Below are positions 36,753-46,951 of a stretch of DNA of 64,000 bases, one piece after another. The stretch is from Rhodospirillaceae bacterium. Lineage in GTDB: Bacteria > Pseudomonadota > Alphaproteobacteria > Rhodospirillales > Rhodospirillaceae. The translations under genes and the position numbers were made by a program. The stretch is taken from the NCBI GenBank assembly GCA_029243545.1, contig JAQWRV010000003.1:1-64000 (forward strand), in the 5' to 3' direction. How positions within the stretch are numbered: the stretch's first letter is position 1; each line of letters opens with the position of its first letter. The notes under the pieces are model-generated. The model was not told the origin of the DNA, searched no databases, and was given only the letters and a program-made list of their open reading frames with translations.

Positions 36753-36826
36753 TGGTGTCAGTGGCGGGCCTGTGTTTACAGGGCGCGCTACGCTGGAAAG
36801 AATAACAGTCTCGTTATGAAGAGATT

Positions 36827-38089
36827 ATGACACGGGTCGTTATCACAGGCCTGGGTCTCTTAACGCCGCTCGGTCGCGGCATTAGGGGCAATTGGCAGTC
36901 GCTCACTGGAAGCAAATCCGGAATCCGTGTGATTCGAGGATTTGAAGTGGGTGATTTGACGTGCCAGGTCGGAGGGCAAGTACCGACCGAAGAAGACCAT
37001 CCTTACCGCTTTGACGTCGATGCGCTTGTGACACCGAAAGAACGGCGGCGTATGGATGACTTTATCGTCTTTGGCTTAGCGGCGGCTGATGACGCCATTG
37101 AGGACTCCGGTTGGCGCCCCGAGAACGATACCCAGCGCGAACGGACAGGCGTCATTATCGGATCGGGGATCGGCGGTTTACAGACGATCTACAACAACTC
37201 GATTATTTTAGCAGAACAGGGGCCACGGCGTATTTCGCCGTTCTTTATTCCATCAAGTTTAATCAACTTGGTGTCGGGCCAGGTCTCCATCAAGCATGGT
37301 TTCAAGGGTCCTAATCATTCAATCGTGACCGCGTGTTCCACCGGCGCGCATGCTATTGGTGATGCGTCTCGAATGATCAAATACGGTGATGCCGACGTTA
37401 TGGTGGCTGGTGGCGCAGAAGCGGCGTTGTGCCGTCTTGGTCTGGCTGGTTTTGCGGCGGCGAAAGCTCTGTCTACCAGTTACAATGATACACCAACCAA
37501 AGCGTCGCGGCCGTGGGATAAAGGGCGAGATGGTTTCGTCATGGGGGAGGGAGCGGGCGCACTCGTGCTCGAGAATTACGACCATGCCAAAGCTCGTGGG
37601 GCAAGAATTTATGCCGAAGTGCTGGGCTATGGCATGTCCGGGGATGCCTATCACATTACTGCACCAGCCGATGACGGCGACGGCGGTTTTCGGGCGATGC
37701 GTGGTGCCATTGCAGATTCAGGTTTAAGTCCAGCAGACATCGATTATGTAAACGCTCACGGCACCTCGACCCCGAAAGGGGACGAGATCGAGTTGGGTGC
37801 GGTTAAACGCTTGTTCGGTGACCATGCCAATGCGTTGTCGATGTCTTCGACCAAATCTGCTATCGGCCACTTGCTTGGGGCGGCAGGCAGTGTTGAGGCC
37901 ATATATTCTATCCTGGCATTGAATAACCAGTTGGCGCCTCCGACATTGAATCTAGATGATCCATCCGACAGTTGTGATATCGATCTAGTGCCACATACCG
38001 CGAAGTCTCGCGATATTCGCTTCGTTTTATCCAATTCATTTGGGTTCGGTGGAACCAACGCTTCCTTGGTTCTGGGCCCTGCTGCCTAA
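36827..38089 (+). CDS. fabF: 3-oxoacyl-ACP synthase II
   Basis: The 420-residue condensing enzyme extends acyl-ACP with malonyl-ACP. The Cys-His-His triad is seen in TACSTGAHAIGDA (Cys), NAHGTSTPKGDEIE (His) and KSAIGHLLGAAGSVEAI (His). The start MTRVVITGLGLLTPLG is the standard FabF start. mltG begins 2 bases after the stop. Confidence 0.96.
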   Translation: MTRVVITGLGLLTPLGRGIRGNWQSLTGSKSGIRVIRGFEVGDLTCQVGGQVPTEEDHPYRFDVDALVTPKERRRMDDFIVFGLAAADDAIEDSGWRPENDTQRERTGVIIGSGIGGLQTIYNNSIILAEQGPRRISPFFIPSSLINLVSGQVSIKHGFKGPNHSIVTACSTGAHAIGDASRMIKYGDADVMVAGGAEAALCRLGLAGFAAAKALSTSYNDTPTKASRPWDKGRDGFVMGEGAGALVLENYDHAKARGARIYAEVLGYGMSGDAYHITAPADDGDGGFRAMRGAIADSGLSPADIDYVNAHGTSTPKGDEIELGAVKRLFGDHANALSMSSTKSAIGHLLGAAGSVEAIYSILALNNQLAPPTLNLDDPSDSCDIDLVPHTAKSRDIRFVLSNSFGFGGTNASLVLGPAA

Positions 38090-38091
38090 AA

Positions 38092-39075
38092 ATGAAACGC
38101 CTGCTGATTGCCGGTCTTGCCGCGATTGCTGTCGCTACTATAAGCGCAAGTGCAAGCTGGATGTGGCTGCAATCCCAAATCCAAATGCCGGGCCCCCTGG
38201 CGGAAAATATAGAACTCATTATTGAACCAGGTGCGGGTTTGAACCGCATTGCGCGAGAGCTTAAAGAAGCATCCGTCATTAAGTCCGCGACGGTTTTTCG
38301 CCTCCATGCCCGTTTTGGCGGTTTTTCTGGGCAGCTCAAAGCCGGTGAATATCGTTTCAGAGTAGGTGTGTCTGCGGCTGATGCCTTGGCGAAACTGGTG
38401 GCCAACGATGTGGTGGTGCGTTTTGTAACGATATCTGAGGGGCTGACGTCAACTCAGATCGTTGACGTAATTCGTGCAGCCAATGGTCTTAGTGGTGAGA
38501 TTTCTGAGTCCTTTGCGCAAGGCACGCTCCTGCCTGAGACGTATGGATTCAGCCGCGGGGAAACACGCACAAATTTAATCCGCCGCATGTCTCAACAAAT
38601 GGACCGGACCGTTACCGGGTTGTGGTTGTCCCGTGCTGCCGGTCTTCCCTTCGATACGGCCGACGAGGCGATTGCCCTCGCTTCAATCGTCGAGAAAGAA
38701 ACGGCCATTGCCGCCGAGCGCGGTCGTGTCGCAGCCGTCTTCGTCAATCGGTTGAAACGGGGCATGCGGTTGCAGTCAGATCCGACAGTTGCATTTGGCG
38801 TGGATGCGAGTGGCCCGCTGGGCCGGCGGTTGCGCCGATCAGATCTGGACCGTGAGACACCTTATAACACCTACAAGATTCCAGGGTTGCCACCCGGACC
38901 TATTTGCCACCCAGGCCGCGACGCCTTGGCGGCTGTGCTTAATCCGGCCCCTACAGATGACCTCTATTTTGTTGCTGACGGATCTGGTGGACATGCGTTT
39001 TCTAAAACATTGGCTGAACATAACCGCAATGTTGCCCGTTGGCGCCGCGTTCAAAGATCGAGGGGAGATCGGTAA
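38092..39075 (+). CDS. mltG: Endolytic murein transglycosylase MltG
   Basis: The 327-residue protein has one N-terminal membrane helix (LLIAGLAAIAVATISASASW), a LysM-like region and the YceG catalytic domain. The catalytic Glu lies in ASIVEKETAIAAERG (residues about 199-213), followed by VAAVFVNRLKRGMRLQSDPT and NTYKIPGLPPGPICHPG. It cuts nascent glycan chains in the periplasm and may set their length. The location after fabF is common in alphaproteobacteria. Confidence 0.94.
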   Translation: MKRLLIAGLAAIAVATISASASWMWLQSQIQMPGPLAENIELIIEPGAGLNRIARELKEASVIKSATVFRLHARFGGFSGQLKAGEYRFRVGVSAADALAKLVANDVVVRFVTISEGLTSTQIVDVIRAANGLSGEISESFAQGTLLPETYGFSRGETRTNLIRRMSQQMDRTVTGLWLSRAAGLPFDTADEAIALASIVEKETAIAAERGRVAAVFVNRLKRGMRLQSDPTVAFGVDASGPLGRRLRRSDLDRETPYNTYKIPGLPPGPICHPGRDALAAVLNPAPTDDLYFVADGSGGHAFSKTLAEHNRNVARWRRVQRSRGDR

Positions 39076-39275
39076 TCCGCTCGCCACGGATCACAGTTTG
39101 CCGATATTCGCCGTCTGCTGTGGTGCCTTCAAGATCTTAATGGCCCTACACTAAGGATTAGGGAGGTCGTTTTTCTCTCAATCGACCTAGAAGATTGTAT
39201 GACGGTGGTAAGATTACGGCTAAGCCCTTATAACCGTTTAGTTTTCAGCCTTTAACCACCGAAAGGGTGGGCGTT

Positions 39276-40178
39276 TTGGGACTTCACAGCATGACCGGCT
39301 TTGCCCGGGCTGAGGGCGCGCTACCTGATGGCACTCTGTCCTGGGTTTGGGAACTCAGAACCGTGAACGGCAAAGGTCTAGATATACGTCTACGTTTGCC
39401 ATCTGGGTTTGAGTCTCTTGAGGCGAAGGTGCGGCAGGCTGCTGCGGACCGCCTCACACGTGGCAACTTAAACGTTGCTCTATCAGTTACGCACACTTCA
39501 GATGCGAATGGGTATCGTGTCAATGAAGCCTTTCTTGACCACCTAATTGCTATGGCAGCTGAAAAAGCATCACACTTGCCACCAGCGGTCGGCCAGGTGT
39601 CTCTGGACGGACTTATGGCCGTCAAAGGTGTAGTTGAGTCTGCCGATCCGGCGCCCAAGACGGAAGAAGACTTGTCTACAAGGTCTCGCGCTTTGCTTGA
39701 TGGTTTGTCGGATGCTTTCGATTCTCTGGTTGAAGCCCGTTCTGATGAAGGACGCCATTTGGCGATACTTTTGTCACAGCAGCTTGATGAAATGGAAACA
39801 TTGGCCGCCGCCGCAAAGTCATCGACTGCTCTCCAGCCCGCGGCGTTGAAGGCGCGGTTGAAGTCAAACGTAGAAACCCTGATGGACTTCTCGCCCGCTT
39901 TGTCGGAAGACCGCCTAGTTCAAGAGGTGGCTCTGCTGGTGACCAAAGCAGATGTGCGGGAAGAATTGGACCGTTTGAATGCGCATGTCGTTCAAGGGCG
40001 GGAGTTGCTGGCAAAAGGCGAACCGTGTGGGCGGCGCCTGGAGTTTTTGTCCCAGGAGTTTAATAGAGAAGCCAACACGTTGTGTTCTAAATCGTCCGAC
40101 GCTGCATTGACCAAAACCGGACTAGATCTTAAGGCAGTGATTGATCAGTTCCGCGAGCAGATACAGAATGTTGAGTGA
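39276..40178 (+). CDS. yicC: YicC family endoribonuclease-like protein
   Basis: The protein has about 300 residues. It begins with the family hallmark SMTGFARAEG, has WELRTVNGKGLDIRLRLP near residue 25 and ends with the conserved C terminus GRRLEFLSQEFNREANTLCS and KAVIDQFREQIQNVE. YicC in E. coli is an RNase that affects small RNA levels. The start is uncertain: GTG at 39267, TTG at 39276 (8 bases after GAAAGGG) or ATG at 39291; I prefer TTG because of the spacing. gmk follows after 21 bases, as in many bacteria. Confidence 0.9.
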   Translation: MGLHSMTGFARAEGALPDGTLSWVWELRTVNGKGLDIRLRLPSGFESLEAKVRQAAADRLTRGNLNVALSVTHTSDANGYRVNEAFLDHLIAMAAEKASHLPPAVGQVSLDGLMAVKGVVESADPAPKTEEDLSTRSRALLDGLSDAFDSLVEARSDEGRHLAILLSQQLDEMETLAAAAKSSTALQPAALKARLKSNVETLMDFSPALSEDRLVQEVALLVTKADVREELDRLNAHVVQGRELLAKGEPCGRRLEFLSQEFNREANTLCSKSSDAALTKTGLDLKAVIDQFREQIQNVE

Positions 40179-40199
40179 AACGGGAATTATAGGAAGAGG

Positions 40200-40850
40200 G
40201 TGGCACTAGTGCCGGATTCACGCATTCCGCGCCGCGGCTTGATGCTGGTTCTGTCGTCGCCGTCCGGAGCAGGTAAGAGTACCATTGCCCGTGCATTGCT
40301 TGAGCGCGAAGATCGGTTGGCTATGTCCGTGTCTGTTACTACACGCGATCCGCGGCCAGGCGAGGAAGACGGTAAAGACTACTTCTTCATCGACGATGCT
40401 GCATACCGCGCCAAGGTCGAGGAAAAGGAACTTCTCGAACACGCTGAGGTGTTTGGCCATTACTATGGCACGCCGCGCTCTCTTGTAGAGAAGCACCTAA
40501 GTGTCGGTGAAGATGTTTTGTTCGACATTGATTGGCAGGGTACCCAACAGCTTCGCGAGTCTGCCCGGGACGATTTGATCAGCGTATTTGTTTTGCCGCC
40601 GTCATATGATGAATTGGCAAAGCGGCTTAAGGGGCGGGGTCAGGACTCTGAAGACGTGGTGAAGGGCCGAATGGCCAAGGCCGCTAATGAAATGAGTCAT
40701 TGGCCGGAATATGACTACGTGATCATCAATGAAGACATTGAGACAAGTATTGCCAATGCTCAGGCAATCTTAAAGGCCGAACGCCTGCGCCGCTCACGGC
40801 GGGTTGGGCTAGGCGACTTTGTTAATGAAATGCGGAGTCATAACGGATGA
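40200..40850 (+). CDS. gmk: Guanylate kinase
   Basis: The 216-residue kinase phosphorylates GMP to GDP. The P-loop is LSSPSGAGKSTIARAL (about 19-34). The GMP-binding site has TTRDPRPGEEDGKDYFF and HAEVFGHYYGTPRSLVE. The start is GTG, either at 40200 or three codons on at 40209, which has better spacing from AGGAAGAGG. It follows yicC. Confidence 0.95.
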   Translation: MALVPDSRIPRRGLMLVLSSPSGAGKSTIARALLEREDRLAMSVSVTTRDPRPGEEDGKDYFFIDDAAYRAKVEEKELLEHAEVFGHYYGTPRSLVEKHLSVGEDVLFDIDWQGTQQLRESARDDLISVFVLPPSYDELAKRLKGRGQDSEDVVKGRMAKAANEMSHWPEYDYVIINEDIETSIANAQAILKAERLRRSRRVGLGDFVNEMRSHNG

Positions 40851-40881
40851 CGGCTCCGGTAAGAATTATTTAGGGCGTTTT

Positions 40882-41955
40882 ATGGGTCGCGTATTCACCA
40901 TATTAATTTTGGCTGCAGTGATCGCCGTTGGTGGTTATGTCTACTTAGGAAAGACCGCTGAAGGGCCGAGCGCAAGCACACCGGCGGGCCGGTCTTTTGC
41001 CATTCCCGTTGAACTAACGGTCGTGGAGTCCGGCACTTTTGTCGAACAAGAGACCTCTGTTGGATCAATCGTTTCAGACGAAGCGGTTATCATTCGGTCC
41101 GAAATTGCTGGCCGCGTGGCTGAAATCAGCTTTCTGGAAGGGCAAGTGGTCAGTGTGGATGACTTGCTCATCGCAATTGACGACAGTATCCATCGCGCTG
41201 AGTTCAATCAGGCTGAGGCGCGGCTCAATTTGTCCCAAGCTAATTTTGATCGGGCTATCGATCTTGAAGGGCGTGGCGCTGGAACGCAACGGTCGTTAGA
41301 TGAAGCGTCTTCAAAGTTGCAAGAAGACCGCGCAACGCTTGATTTAGCGCTTGCACGCCTTGATCGTACTCAAATTCGTGCGCCATTCTCTGGCGTGATC
41401 GGAATCCGCAAAGTTAGCCCGGGTGACTACGTTATGGCGGGGCAGGAAATCGTCAATCTTGAAGCCATAAATCCGATTAAGGTGGCGTTCAAGGTGCCCG
41501 AAGCCCTGTTGTCAGTAATGCGCGTCGGCCAAACCATCATGGTCAATGTTGACGCGTTTCCAGGCGAATCATTTGCCGGTGAAATTTACGCCATTAATCC
41601 GCGCATCGAGGCTTCAGGGCGCAGTATTGATCTTCGTGCGCGCGTGCCAAATACCGACGGCCGCCTGCGCCCAGGCTTGTTTGCGCGGGTCGTCATTATT
41701 TTCGAACGCCGGGAAAACGCGGTTATGATTCCAGAACGGGCGTTGGTGCCGGTTCAATCGCGCCAAACGGTTTTTGTTTTTGAAGGTGGGGCTGTGAAAA
41801 CGCGCGACGTTACGACGGGTGGCCGTTTTCAGGGGTTAGTTGAAATTCTGACTGGCCTTATGCCCGGTGAAACCATTGTTTCAGCGGGTCAGATGAAACT
41901 GCGTGAGGGCTCGCAGGTGGTTGACGCTGCTCAGCTTAGAGGTCCTGGCGAGTGA
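40882..41955 (+). CDS. RND efflux periplasmic adaptor subunit
   Basis: The 357-residue membrane-fusion protein has an N-terminal membrane anchor (VFTILILAAVIAVGGYVYLG), a barrel-sandwich (lipoyl-like) part (VIIRSEIAGRVAEISFLEGQ), a coiled-coil hairpin (residues about 100-165) and a beta-barrel with TQIRAPFSGVIGIRKVSPGD. It bridges the inner-membrane pump and an outer-membrane channel. ATG at 40882 follows TAGGG. The downstream pump gene starts within its stop region (GTGA overlap). No TolC-like channel gene is seen here. Confidence 0.9.
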   Translation: MGRVFTILILAAVIAVGGYVYLGKTAEGPSASTPAGRSFAIPVELTVVESGTFVEQETSVGSIVSDEAVIIRSEIAGRVAEISFLEGQVVSVDDLLIAIDDSIHRAEFNQAEARLNLSQANFDRAIDLEGRGAGTQRSLDEASSKLQEDRATLDLALARLDRTQIRAPFSGVIGIRKVSPGDYVMAGQEIVNLEAINPIKVAFKVPEALLSVMRVGQTIMVNVDAFPGESFAGEIYAINPRIEASGRSIDLRARVPNTDGRLRPGLFARVVIIFERRENAVMIPERALVPVQSRQTVFVFEGGAVKTRDVTTGGRFQGLVEILTGLMPGETIVSAGQMKLREGSQVVDAAQLRGPGE

Positions 41956-44900
41956 ACATAACGGAGCTTTGTATCCGGCGCCCGGTTTTCGCGACGGTCA
42001 TAAATCTGGTGATCATCCTTCTTGGTCTGGTTTCACTTCAGACCCTGACCATACGTGAATACCCGAATATTGATTCGCCGGTCGTCACCGTCATCACCAG
42101 CTATCCTGGGGCCAGCGCATCAATCATCGAAACCCAGGTGACGGACCCGATTGAAGAAGCGTTGTCTGGTATTGAAGGGGTGGACTACATTAAATCCATT
42201 AGCCGAGCTGAGCAGAGTCAGGTCAGCGTGCGTTTTAATTTGGGCCGTGACTCTGACGCGGCGGCATCAGACGTCCGCGACCGGGTAGGGCGCGCGCGCG
42301 GCAGGCTACCACCAGATATCGATGAGCCAATCATCGCCAAAGTCGAAGCCGACGCAAACCCTATTCTCTGGATGGCTTTCTCTTCTTCGCGCTATTCATC
42401 GCTCGAAATCACGGAGTTCATTGAACAGTTCGCTGTCGATCAATTACAGGCGTTGCCCGGCGTGGCGAGTGTCGAACTGGTGGGGCATCGCCGTTACGCC
42501 ATGCGGGTGTGGCTAGACCGGGCTAAGATGGCGGCCTATAGCGTGACCACCGGTGATGTTGAGAACGCACTGCGGGAACAAAACTTAGAAGTTCCATCTG
42601 GCCGCATTGAAAGCGTCGATCGCGAATATGCGGTGGTGGCGCGGACGGATTTGCGATCTCCGGACGAATTTGCACGTATCATTCTGCGCGAGTCCGACGA
42701 TTACCTTGTCCGGTTGGGTGACGTCGCCCGGGTTGAGCTTGGACCCGAAGAAGAGCGTCAAATCAGCCGACTGAACGGTAACGAGGGTGTGGTCGTTGGC
42801 GCCGTTAAGCAATCAACCGCTAATCCTTTGGATGTCAGCAAGGCGTTCAGGGGTGCATTACCCAGCATTCAGGCATCTATGCCAGAAGGCGTTGAAGCGC
42901 AGGTTGCGTATGACACGACCGTGTTTATCTCTGAATCAATTAAGGCAGTGTATTTTACCATCGCTGAAGCCGTCGTGCTGGTGTCTCTGGTCATCTTTGT
43001 ATTCCTTCACACCTTTCGGGCCAGTATGATTCCGCTCGTAACCATTCCCATCTCGCTCATCGGCGCGCTGGCGGTGATGAACTTGTTTGGTTTCTCAATC
43101 AACGTTTTAACTTTGCTCGCGTTTGTTCTCGCCATTGGTTTGGTGGTGGATGACGCCATCGTCATGCTGGAAAATATTCACCGCAACATTGAAATGGGGC
43201 TCGACCCTTTCTCAGCGTCAATCCGTGGCTCCAAACAGATAGCGTTCGCCGTTATCGCCATGTCGACAACGCTTGCGGCCGTATTTTTCCCCGTATCCTT
43301 CGCCTCGGGCACCATCGGAAAACTGTTTACGGAATTTGCCCTAACCTTAGCGGGGGCCGTTCTAGTTTCTGGATTCACGGCGCTCACTCTTACACCGATG
43401 ATGTGCAGCAGGCTGCTTCGGGAAGAGCAGGAAAAAGGATATTTTACAAACGCTTTTGATCGTGCATTGAGCGGTTTGACCAGTGCGTACCGCTCAGCAT
43501 TGGCAGAAATTCTGCAGGCCCGAACAGTCGTTGTGGTTTTAATTGGTGTTGTAGCCGTTGGCGCTTACTCATTATTCGCTGGGTTAAAACAGGAACTGAC
43601 ACCGCTTGAAGATCGCGGCCTTGTATTTGCGCAGCAAATCGGGCCTGAGGGTGCGACACCTGAGTACATGTACAACAACGCGCGAGCCGTCGAAGAAATC
43701 ATTAACAAAATTCCTGAAGTCAATAATTACATGACCATGGTCGGATTTCCGGTCACCACCGTTACATCGACGTTTGCAGCTGTGACTCCATGGGGCGAGC
43801 GTGAGCGAAAAACCTATGAGATTGCCAACGAAGTCTCACCAAAGCTATTCGCTATCCCAGGAATTATGGCTTTTGCAGCCGTGCCGCCGTCGTTTGAATC
43901 TACCGGTGTTGCAAAAGGTGTGTCTGTTGTGGTGCGTACCACTGGATCCTACGAGGAGTTGCAGGAACTGGCAGATTCGGTTCTCACTCGACTGAGTGGC
44001 AGCGACGTTGTGCGAGATCTCGATACGGACCTCAGGCTCAACAAGCCGGAACTCAGGACAGTAGTAAAGCGCGATAAAGTCGTTGATGTGGGCGTTTCCG
44101 TTGCTACGATCGGCCGCACCTTAGAAACCTTGCTGGGCGGTCGCAAAGTCACGCGGTTCAAACGTGCCGGTGAACAGTATGACGTGATTGTGCAAATCGA
44201 GCCGTCAGAGCGCAATGATCCTCGTGACCTAGCCCGCATTTTTGTGCGTGGCCGCCAAGGCGACATGATTCCCTTAGGCAATCTAGTGCAAATCGAGGAA
44301 ACCGTATCTGCGCGTGAGTTGGTGCACTTTGACCGGCTGCGCGCGCTCACCATCACGGCAAATATTTTACCGGGGGGGAGCTTGGGTGAGGCCCTCGATT
44401 TGGTTGAGCAGACGGTACTTGATGTCGCTCAAATACCTGTTCAAGTCGACTACACCGGCACTAGCCGCGAATTCAAAGATGCTTCTGGGCGTCTTATATT
44501 GGTGTTCGTGCTCGCGATTCTCTTTATTTACCTCGTCTTGGCGGCCCAATTTGAGAGCTTCATCGATCCATTCATCATTTTAATTTCTGTGCCTTTGGCG
44601 ATCGCCGGCGCGTTGCTCACTCTGACTATCACCGGTGGGTCACTTAACGTCTATAGCCAAGTCGGGTTGATTACCCTAGTCGGATTGATATCCAAACATG
44701 GCATCCTCATCGTTGAGTTCGCTAATTCCCGGCGCGAGAAGGGCATGGATAAGATGGAAGCCGCCTTGGAGTCTGCCGTGCTCCGGCTGCGCCCAATTTT
44801 GATGACGACCGGTGCCATGGTGCTCGGCGCTGTTCCTCTCGCTTTGGCAACGGGCGCTGGGTCTGAAGGCCGGGAACAAATTGGCATGGTGATTGTGGGC

Positions 44901-45029
44901 GGGCTCTTATTTGGTTCGTTCTTTACGCTGTTCGTCGTGCCCGTGGTTTACACACTCTTGTCACGCGAGCGGTATGCTCTTTCCGACGCAGCGACAGTTG
45001 CCGCATCTGGCGAAGTGCCTGCAGAATAA
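41952..45029 (+). CDS. RND efflux transporter, HAE1/AcrB type
   Basis: The 1025-residue inner-membrane pump has the RND plan of 12 helices and two large periplasmic loops. It starts NITELCIRRPVFATVINLVI. The proton-relay Asp pair is in GLVVDDAIVMLENIHRNIE. The central domain and a second helix bundle follow, with the late LIGLISKHGILIVEFAN type stretch and RLRPILMTTGAMVLGAVPLA. It exports hydrophobic compounds using the proton gradient; substrates are unknown. It is translated from GTG overlapping the adaptor gene, and is convergent with gloB, 8 bases away. Confidence 0.93.
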   Translation: MNITELCIRRPVFATVINLVIILLGLVSLQTLTIREYPNIDSPVVTVITSYPGASASIIETQVTDPIEEALSGIEGVDYIKSISRAEQSQVSVRFNLGRDSDAAASDVRDRVGRARGRLPPDIDEPIIAKVEADANPILWMAFSSSRYSSLEITEFIEQFAVDQLQALPGVASVELVGHRRYAMRVWLDRAKMAAYSVTTGDVENALREQNLEVPSGRIESVDREYAVVARTDLRSPDEFARIILRESDDYLVRLGDVARVELGPEEERQISRLNGNEGVVVGAVKQSTANPLDVSKAFRGALPSIQASMPEGVEAQVAYDTTVFISESIKAVYFTIAEAVVLVSLVIFVFLHTFRASMIPLVTIPISLIGALAVMNLFGFSINVLTLLAFVLAIGLVVDDAIVMLENIHRNIEMGLDPFSASIRGSKQIAFAVIAMSTTLAAVFFPVSFASGTIGKLFTEFALTLAGAVLVSGFTALTLTPMMCSRLLREEQEKGYFTNAFDRALSGLTSAYRSALAEILQARTVVVVLIGVVAVGAYSLFAGLKQELTPLEDRGLVFAQQIGPEGATPEYMYNNARAVEEIINKIPEVNNYMTMVGFPVTTVTSTFAAVTPWGERERKTYEIANEVSPKLFAIPGIMAFAAVPPSFESTGVAKGVSVVVRTTGSYEELQELADSVLTRLSGSDVVRDLDTDLRLNKPELRTVVKRDKVVDVGVSVATIGRTLETLLGGRKVTRFKRAGEQYDVIVQIEPSERNDPRDLARIFVRGRQGDMIPLGNLVQIEETVSARELVHFDRLRALTITANILPGGSLGEALDLVEQTVLDVAQIPVQVDYTGTSREFKDASGRLILVFVLAILFIYLVLAAQFESFIDPFIILISVPLAIAGALLTLTITGGSLNVYSQVGLITLVGLISKHGILIVEFANSRREKGMDKMEAALESAVLRLRPILMTTGAMVLGAVPLALATGAGSEGREQIGMVIVGGLLFGSFFTLFVVPVVYTLLSRERYALSDAATVAASGEVPAE

Positions 45030-45037
45030 GTCTCGCC

Positions 45038-45808
45038 TTAAAACGAGTCTTTACGCTGTCGAACTTTAGTGAAAACGGCGACGGGGTCGGCGCCCGCCAT
45101 ACCGAGAGCCGCTTGAAAATCAGATTGATCAGCCCGCAAGAACGGATTGGCGGCCAACTCTTCGCCTAAACGCGATGGCACGGTGGGCTCACCTCTTTCC
45201 CGTTTGCGTTTGACCTCGGCTTCCCGCGTTCTCAACGCTAGATTATTCGGGTCTACAGAAACCGCAAACTGGATATTGCTTTGAGTGTATTCGTGAGCGC
45301 AATACACCCGGGTTTCAGACGGAAGGGCACGAAGGCGGCTTAGGCTGGACCACATTTGATCCATTGTGCCTTCGAAGACGCGGCCGCAACCGATGGAAAA
45401 TAACGTATCCCCGCAAAATAGAGCGTCGGCCCCCGCGAACCAATAAGCGATATGGCCGCGGGTGTGTCCGGGAACAAAAAAAACGTCCGCCTCGGCGGCG
45501 CCAAATTTAAATGTGTCGCCATCGTTCACTTCTAAATCAATTCCCGGAATACGGTCACGGTCATGTCCTGGACCGACAATTGTACAGCCCGTCCGTTTTT
45601 TGATTTCCAGATTTCCACCTGTATGATCACCATGATGATGGGTATTGATCACGTGGGTGATTGCCCAACCCAACCGCTCCGCCTCGGCCATGATAGGTTC
45701 AACCAATGCTGGATCTACAACACCAACGGCGTTCTGCTCTGGCTCACGGACCAAATAAACGTAGTTATCGTTCAAAACGGGAATTTGACGAATGTCGAGT
45801 TGAGCCAT
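45038..45808 (-). CDS. gloB: Hydroxyacylglutathione hydrolase (glyoxalase II)
   Basis: The 256-residue metallo-beta-lactamase fold enzyme splits S-lactoylglutathione to lactate and glutathione in methylglyoxal removal. Metal motif THHHGDHTGGN (near residue 55), VPGHTRGHIAYW, LFCGDTLFSIGCGR and AHEYTQSN are the binuclear site residues. The end with RVRQRKDSF-like KVRQRKDSF is the usual GloB end. It stands alone on the minus strand. Confidence 0.94.
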   Translation of the reverse strand: MAQLDIRQIPVLNDNYVYLVREPEQNAVGVVDPALVEPIMAEAERLGWAITHVINTHHHGDHTGGNLEIKKRTGCTIVGPGHDRDRIPGIDLEVNDGDTFKFGAAEADVFFVPGHTRGHIAYWFAGADALFCGDTLFSIGCGRVFEGTMDQMWSSLSRLRALPSETRVYCAHEYTQSNIQFAVSVDPNNLALRTREAEVKRKRERGEPTVPSRLGEELAANPFLRADQSDFQAALGMAGADPVAVFTKVRQRKDSF

Positions 45809-45894
45809 TGTGCACCTTGCAGGAAGTTGGCTGCATCATAGGCCTAAACCGATGGCCGTTTGAAGGCAAACAATGACCTTGCTAGGGTGCGTTC

Positions 45895-46881
45895 ATGCGT
45901 ATTCTGTTTATTGTTCTAACGATGGTTATAGCCGCGGGCTCGGCTTTGGCCTGTGATGTGGGCCGACCGGTCGTGTTTGCTGGCATGGACTGGCAATCTA
46001 ACGCATTTCATACCGCTGTCGCACAGAAGGTCCTTGAAGCAGGATACAACTGCAAAACTGATGTGTTGCCAGGAACCACCATTCCTTTACTCCAAGGTGT
46101 CGCACAAGGCGACATCGATGTGGTTATGGAAGTTTGGAAAGACAATGTTACGGAAGTTTGGAACCGCGGCTTGCGCCGGGGCCAGGTGGTCGAGCTCGGC
46201 ACTAACTTTCCTGACGCCGTGCAGGGGTGGTATGTGCCGCGTTATTTGGTCGAGGGTTCAGATGCCTTAGCTCCTGGTTTGAAAGCAGTCTCTGATTTGC
46301 CAGTCTACAAAGCGCTGTTCGTTGATCCTGAAGAGCCGCAGAAGGGCCGGTTTTACAACTGCATTGCTGGGTGGAACTGCGAGGTCATTAACAGTGCTAA
46401 ACTTAAGGCCTACGGTCTTGACGATTATTTTACAAATTTTCGCCCGGGCACAGGGGCGGCATTAGCTGCGGCTATCGCGTCCGCCTTCATCCGCGAAAAA
46501 CCCATTGTCACGTATTACTGGGGACCGACCTGGGTGCTCGGAAAATACGACATGGTTATGCTCGATGAGCCGCCCTATGAGGCTGAGGTATTCACAGCCC
46601 TTGCCACATCAGATTATCCGGTCCGCGCAACGGCGTATCCCGTTGTTGAGGTGGTTATTGGTGCCAATCGCCGTTTCGCCGAACAGGCGCCAACCATTAT
46701 TGCCTTTCTGAAACGTTATGAGACAGATGCTGCTCTGGTCAGCGACGCCCTGGCTTATATGGAAGAGACGGCTGGAACGGCTGAGGATGCAGCGGATCAT
46801 TTTCTCAGCACCCGCTTCGACCTGTGGTCGTCGTGGGTTGACGAACCCACTGCATCCCGTATTCGCGAATCACTCCCTTAA
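45895..46881 (+). CDS. proX: Glycine betaine/proline-type ABC substrate-binding protein
   Basis: The 328-residue protein has a signal peptide (ILFIVLTMVIAAGSALAC) and the OpuAC/ProX binding fold. The signatures are PVVFAGMDWQSNAFHTAVAQ near the start, GDIDVVMEVWKDNVTEVW, and PIVTYYWGPTWVLGKYDM. It would capture betaine-like osmolytes in the periplasm. Cys residues at about 146 and 152 (CIAGWNC) are characteristic of a subset of the family. It is followed by a permease and an ATPase, so it is one transport system. The ligand is inferred. Confidence 0.85.
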   Translation: MRILFIVLTMVIAAGSALACDVGRPVVFAGMDWQSNAFHTAVAQKVLEAGYNCKTDVLPGTTIPLLQGVAQGDIDVVMEVWKDNVTEVWNRGLRRGQVVELGTNFPDAVQGWYVPRYLVEGSDALAPGLKAVSDLPVYKALFVDPEEPQKGRFYNCIAGWNCEVINSAKLKAYGLDDYFTNFRPGTGAALAAAIASAFIREKPIVTYYWGPTWVLGKYDMVMLDEPPYEAEVFTALATSDYPVRATAYPVVEVVIGANRRFAEQAPTIIAFLKRYETDAALVSDALAYMEETAGTAEDAADHFLSTRFDLWSSWVDEPTASRIRESLP

Positions 46882-46951
46882 GGGCATTTCGCAATTCAAC
46901 TCGAATTAAGGCAGACTGTACGCTCATATTATCGAGCGGCAGGAGGCCGCC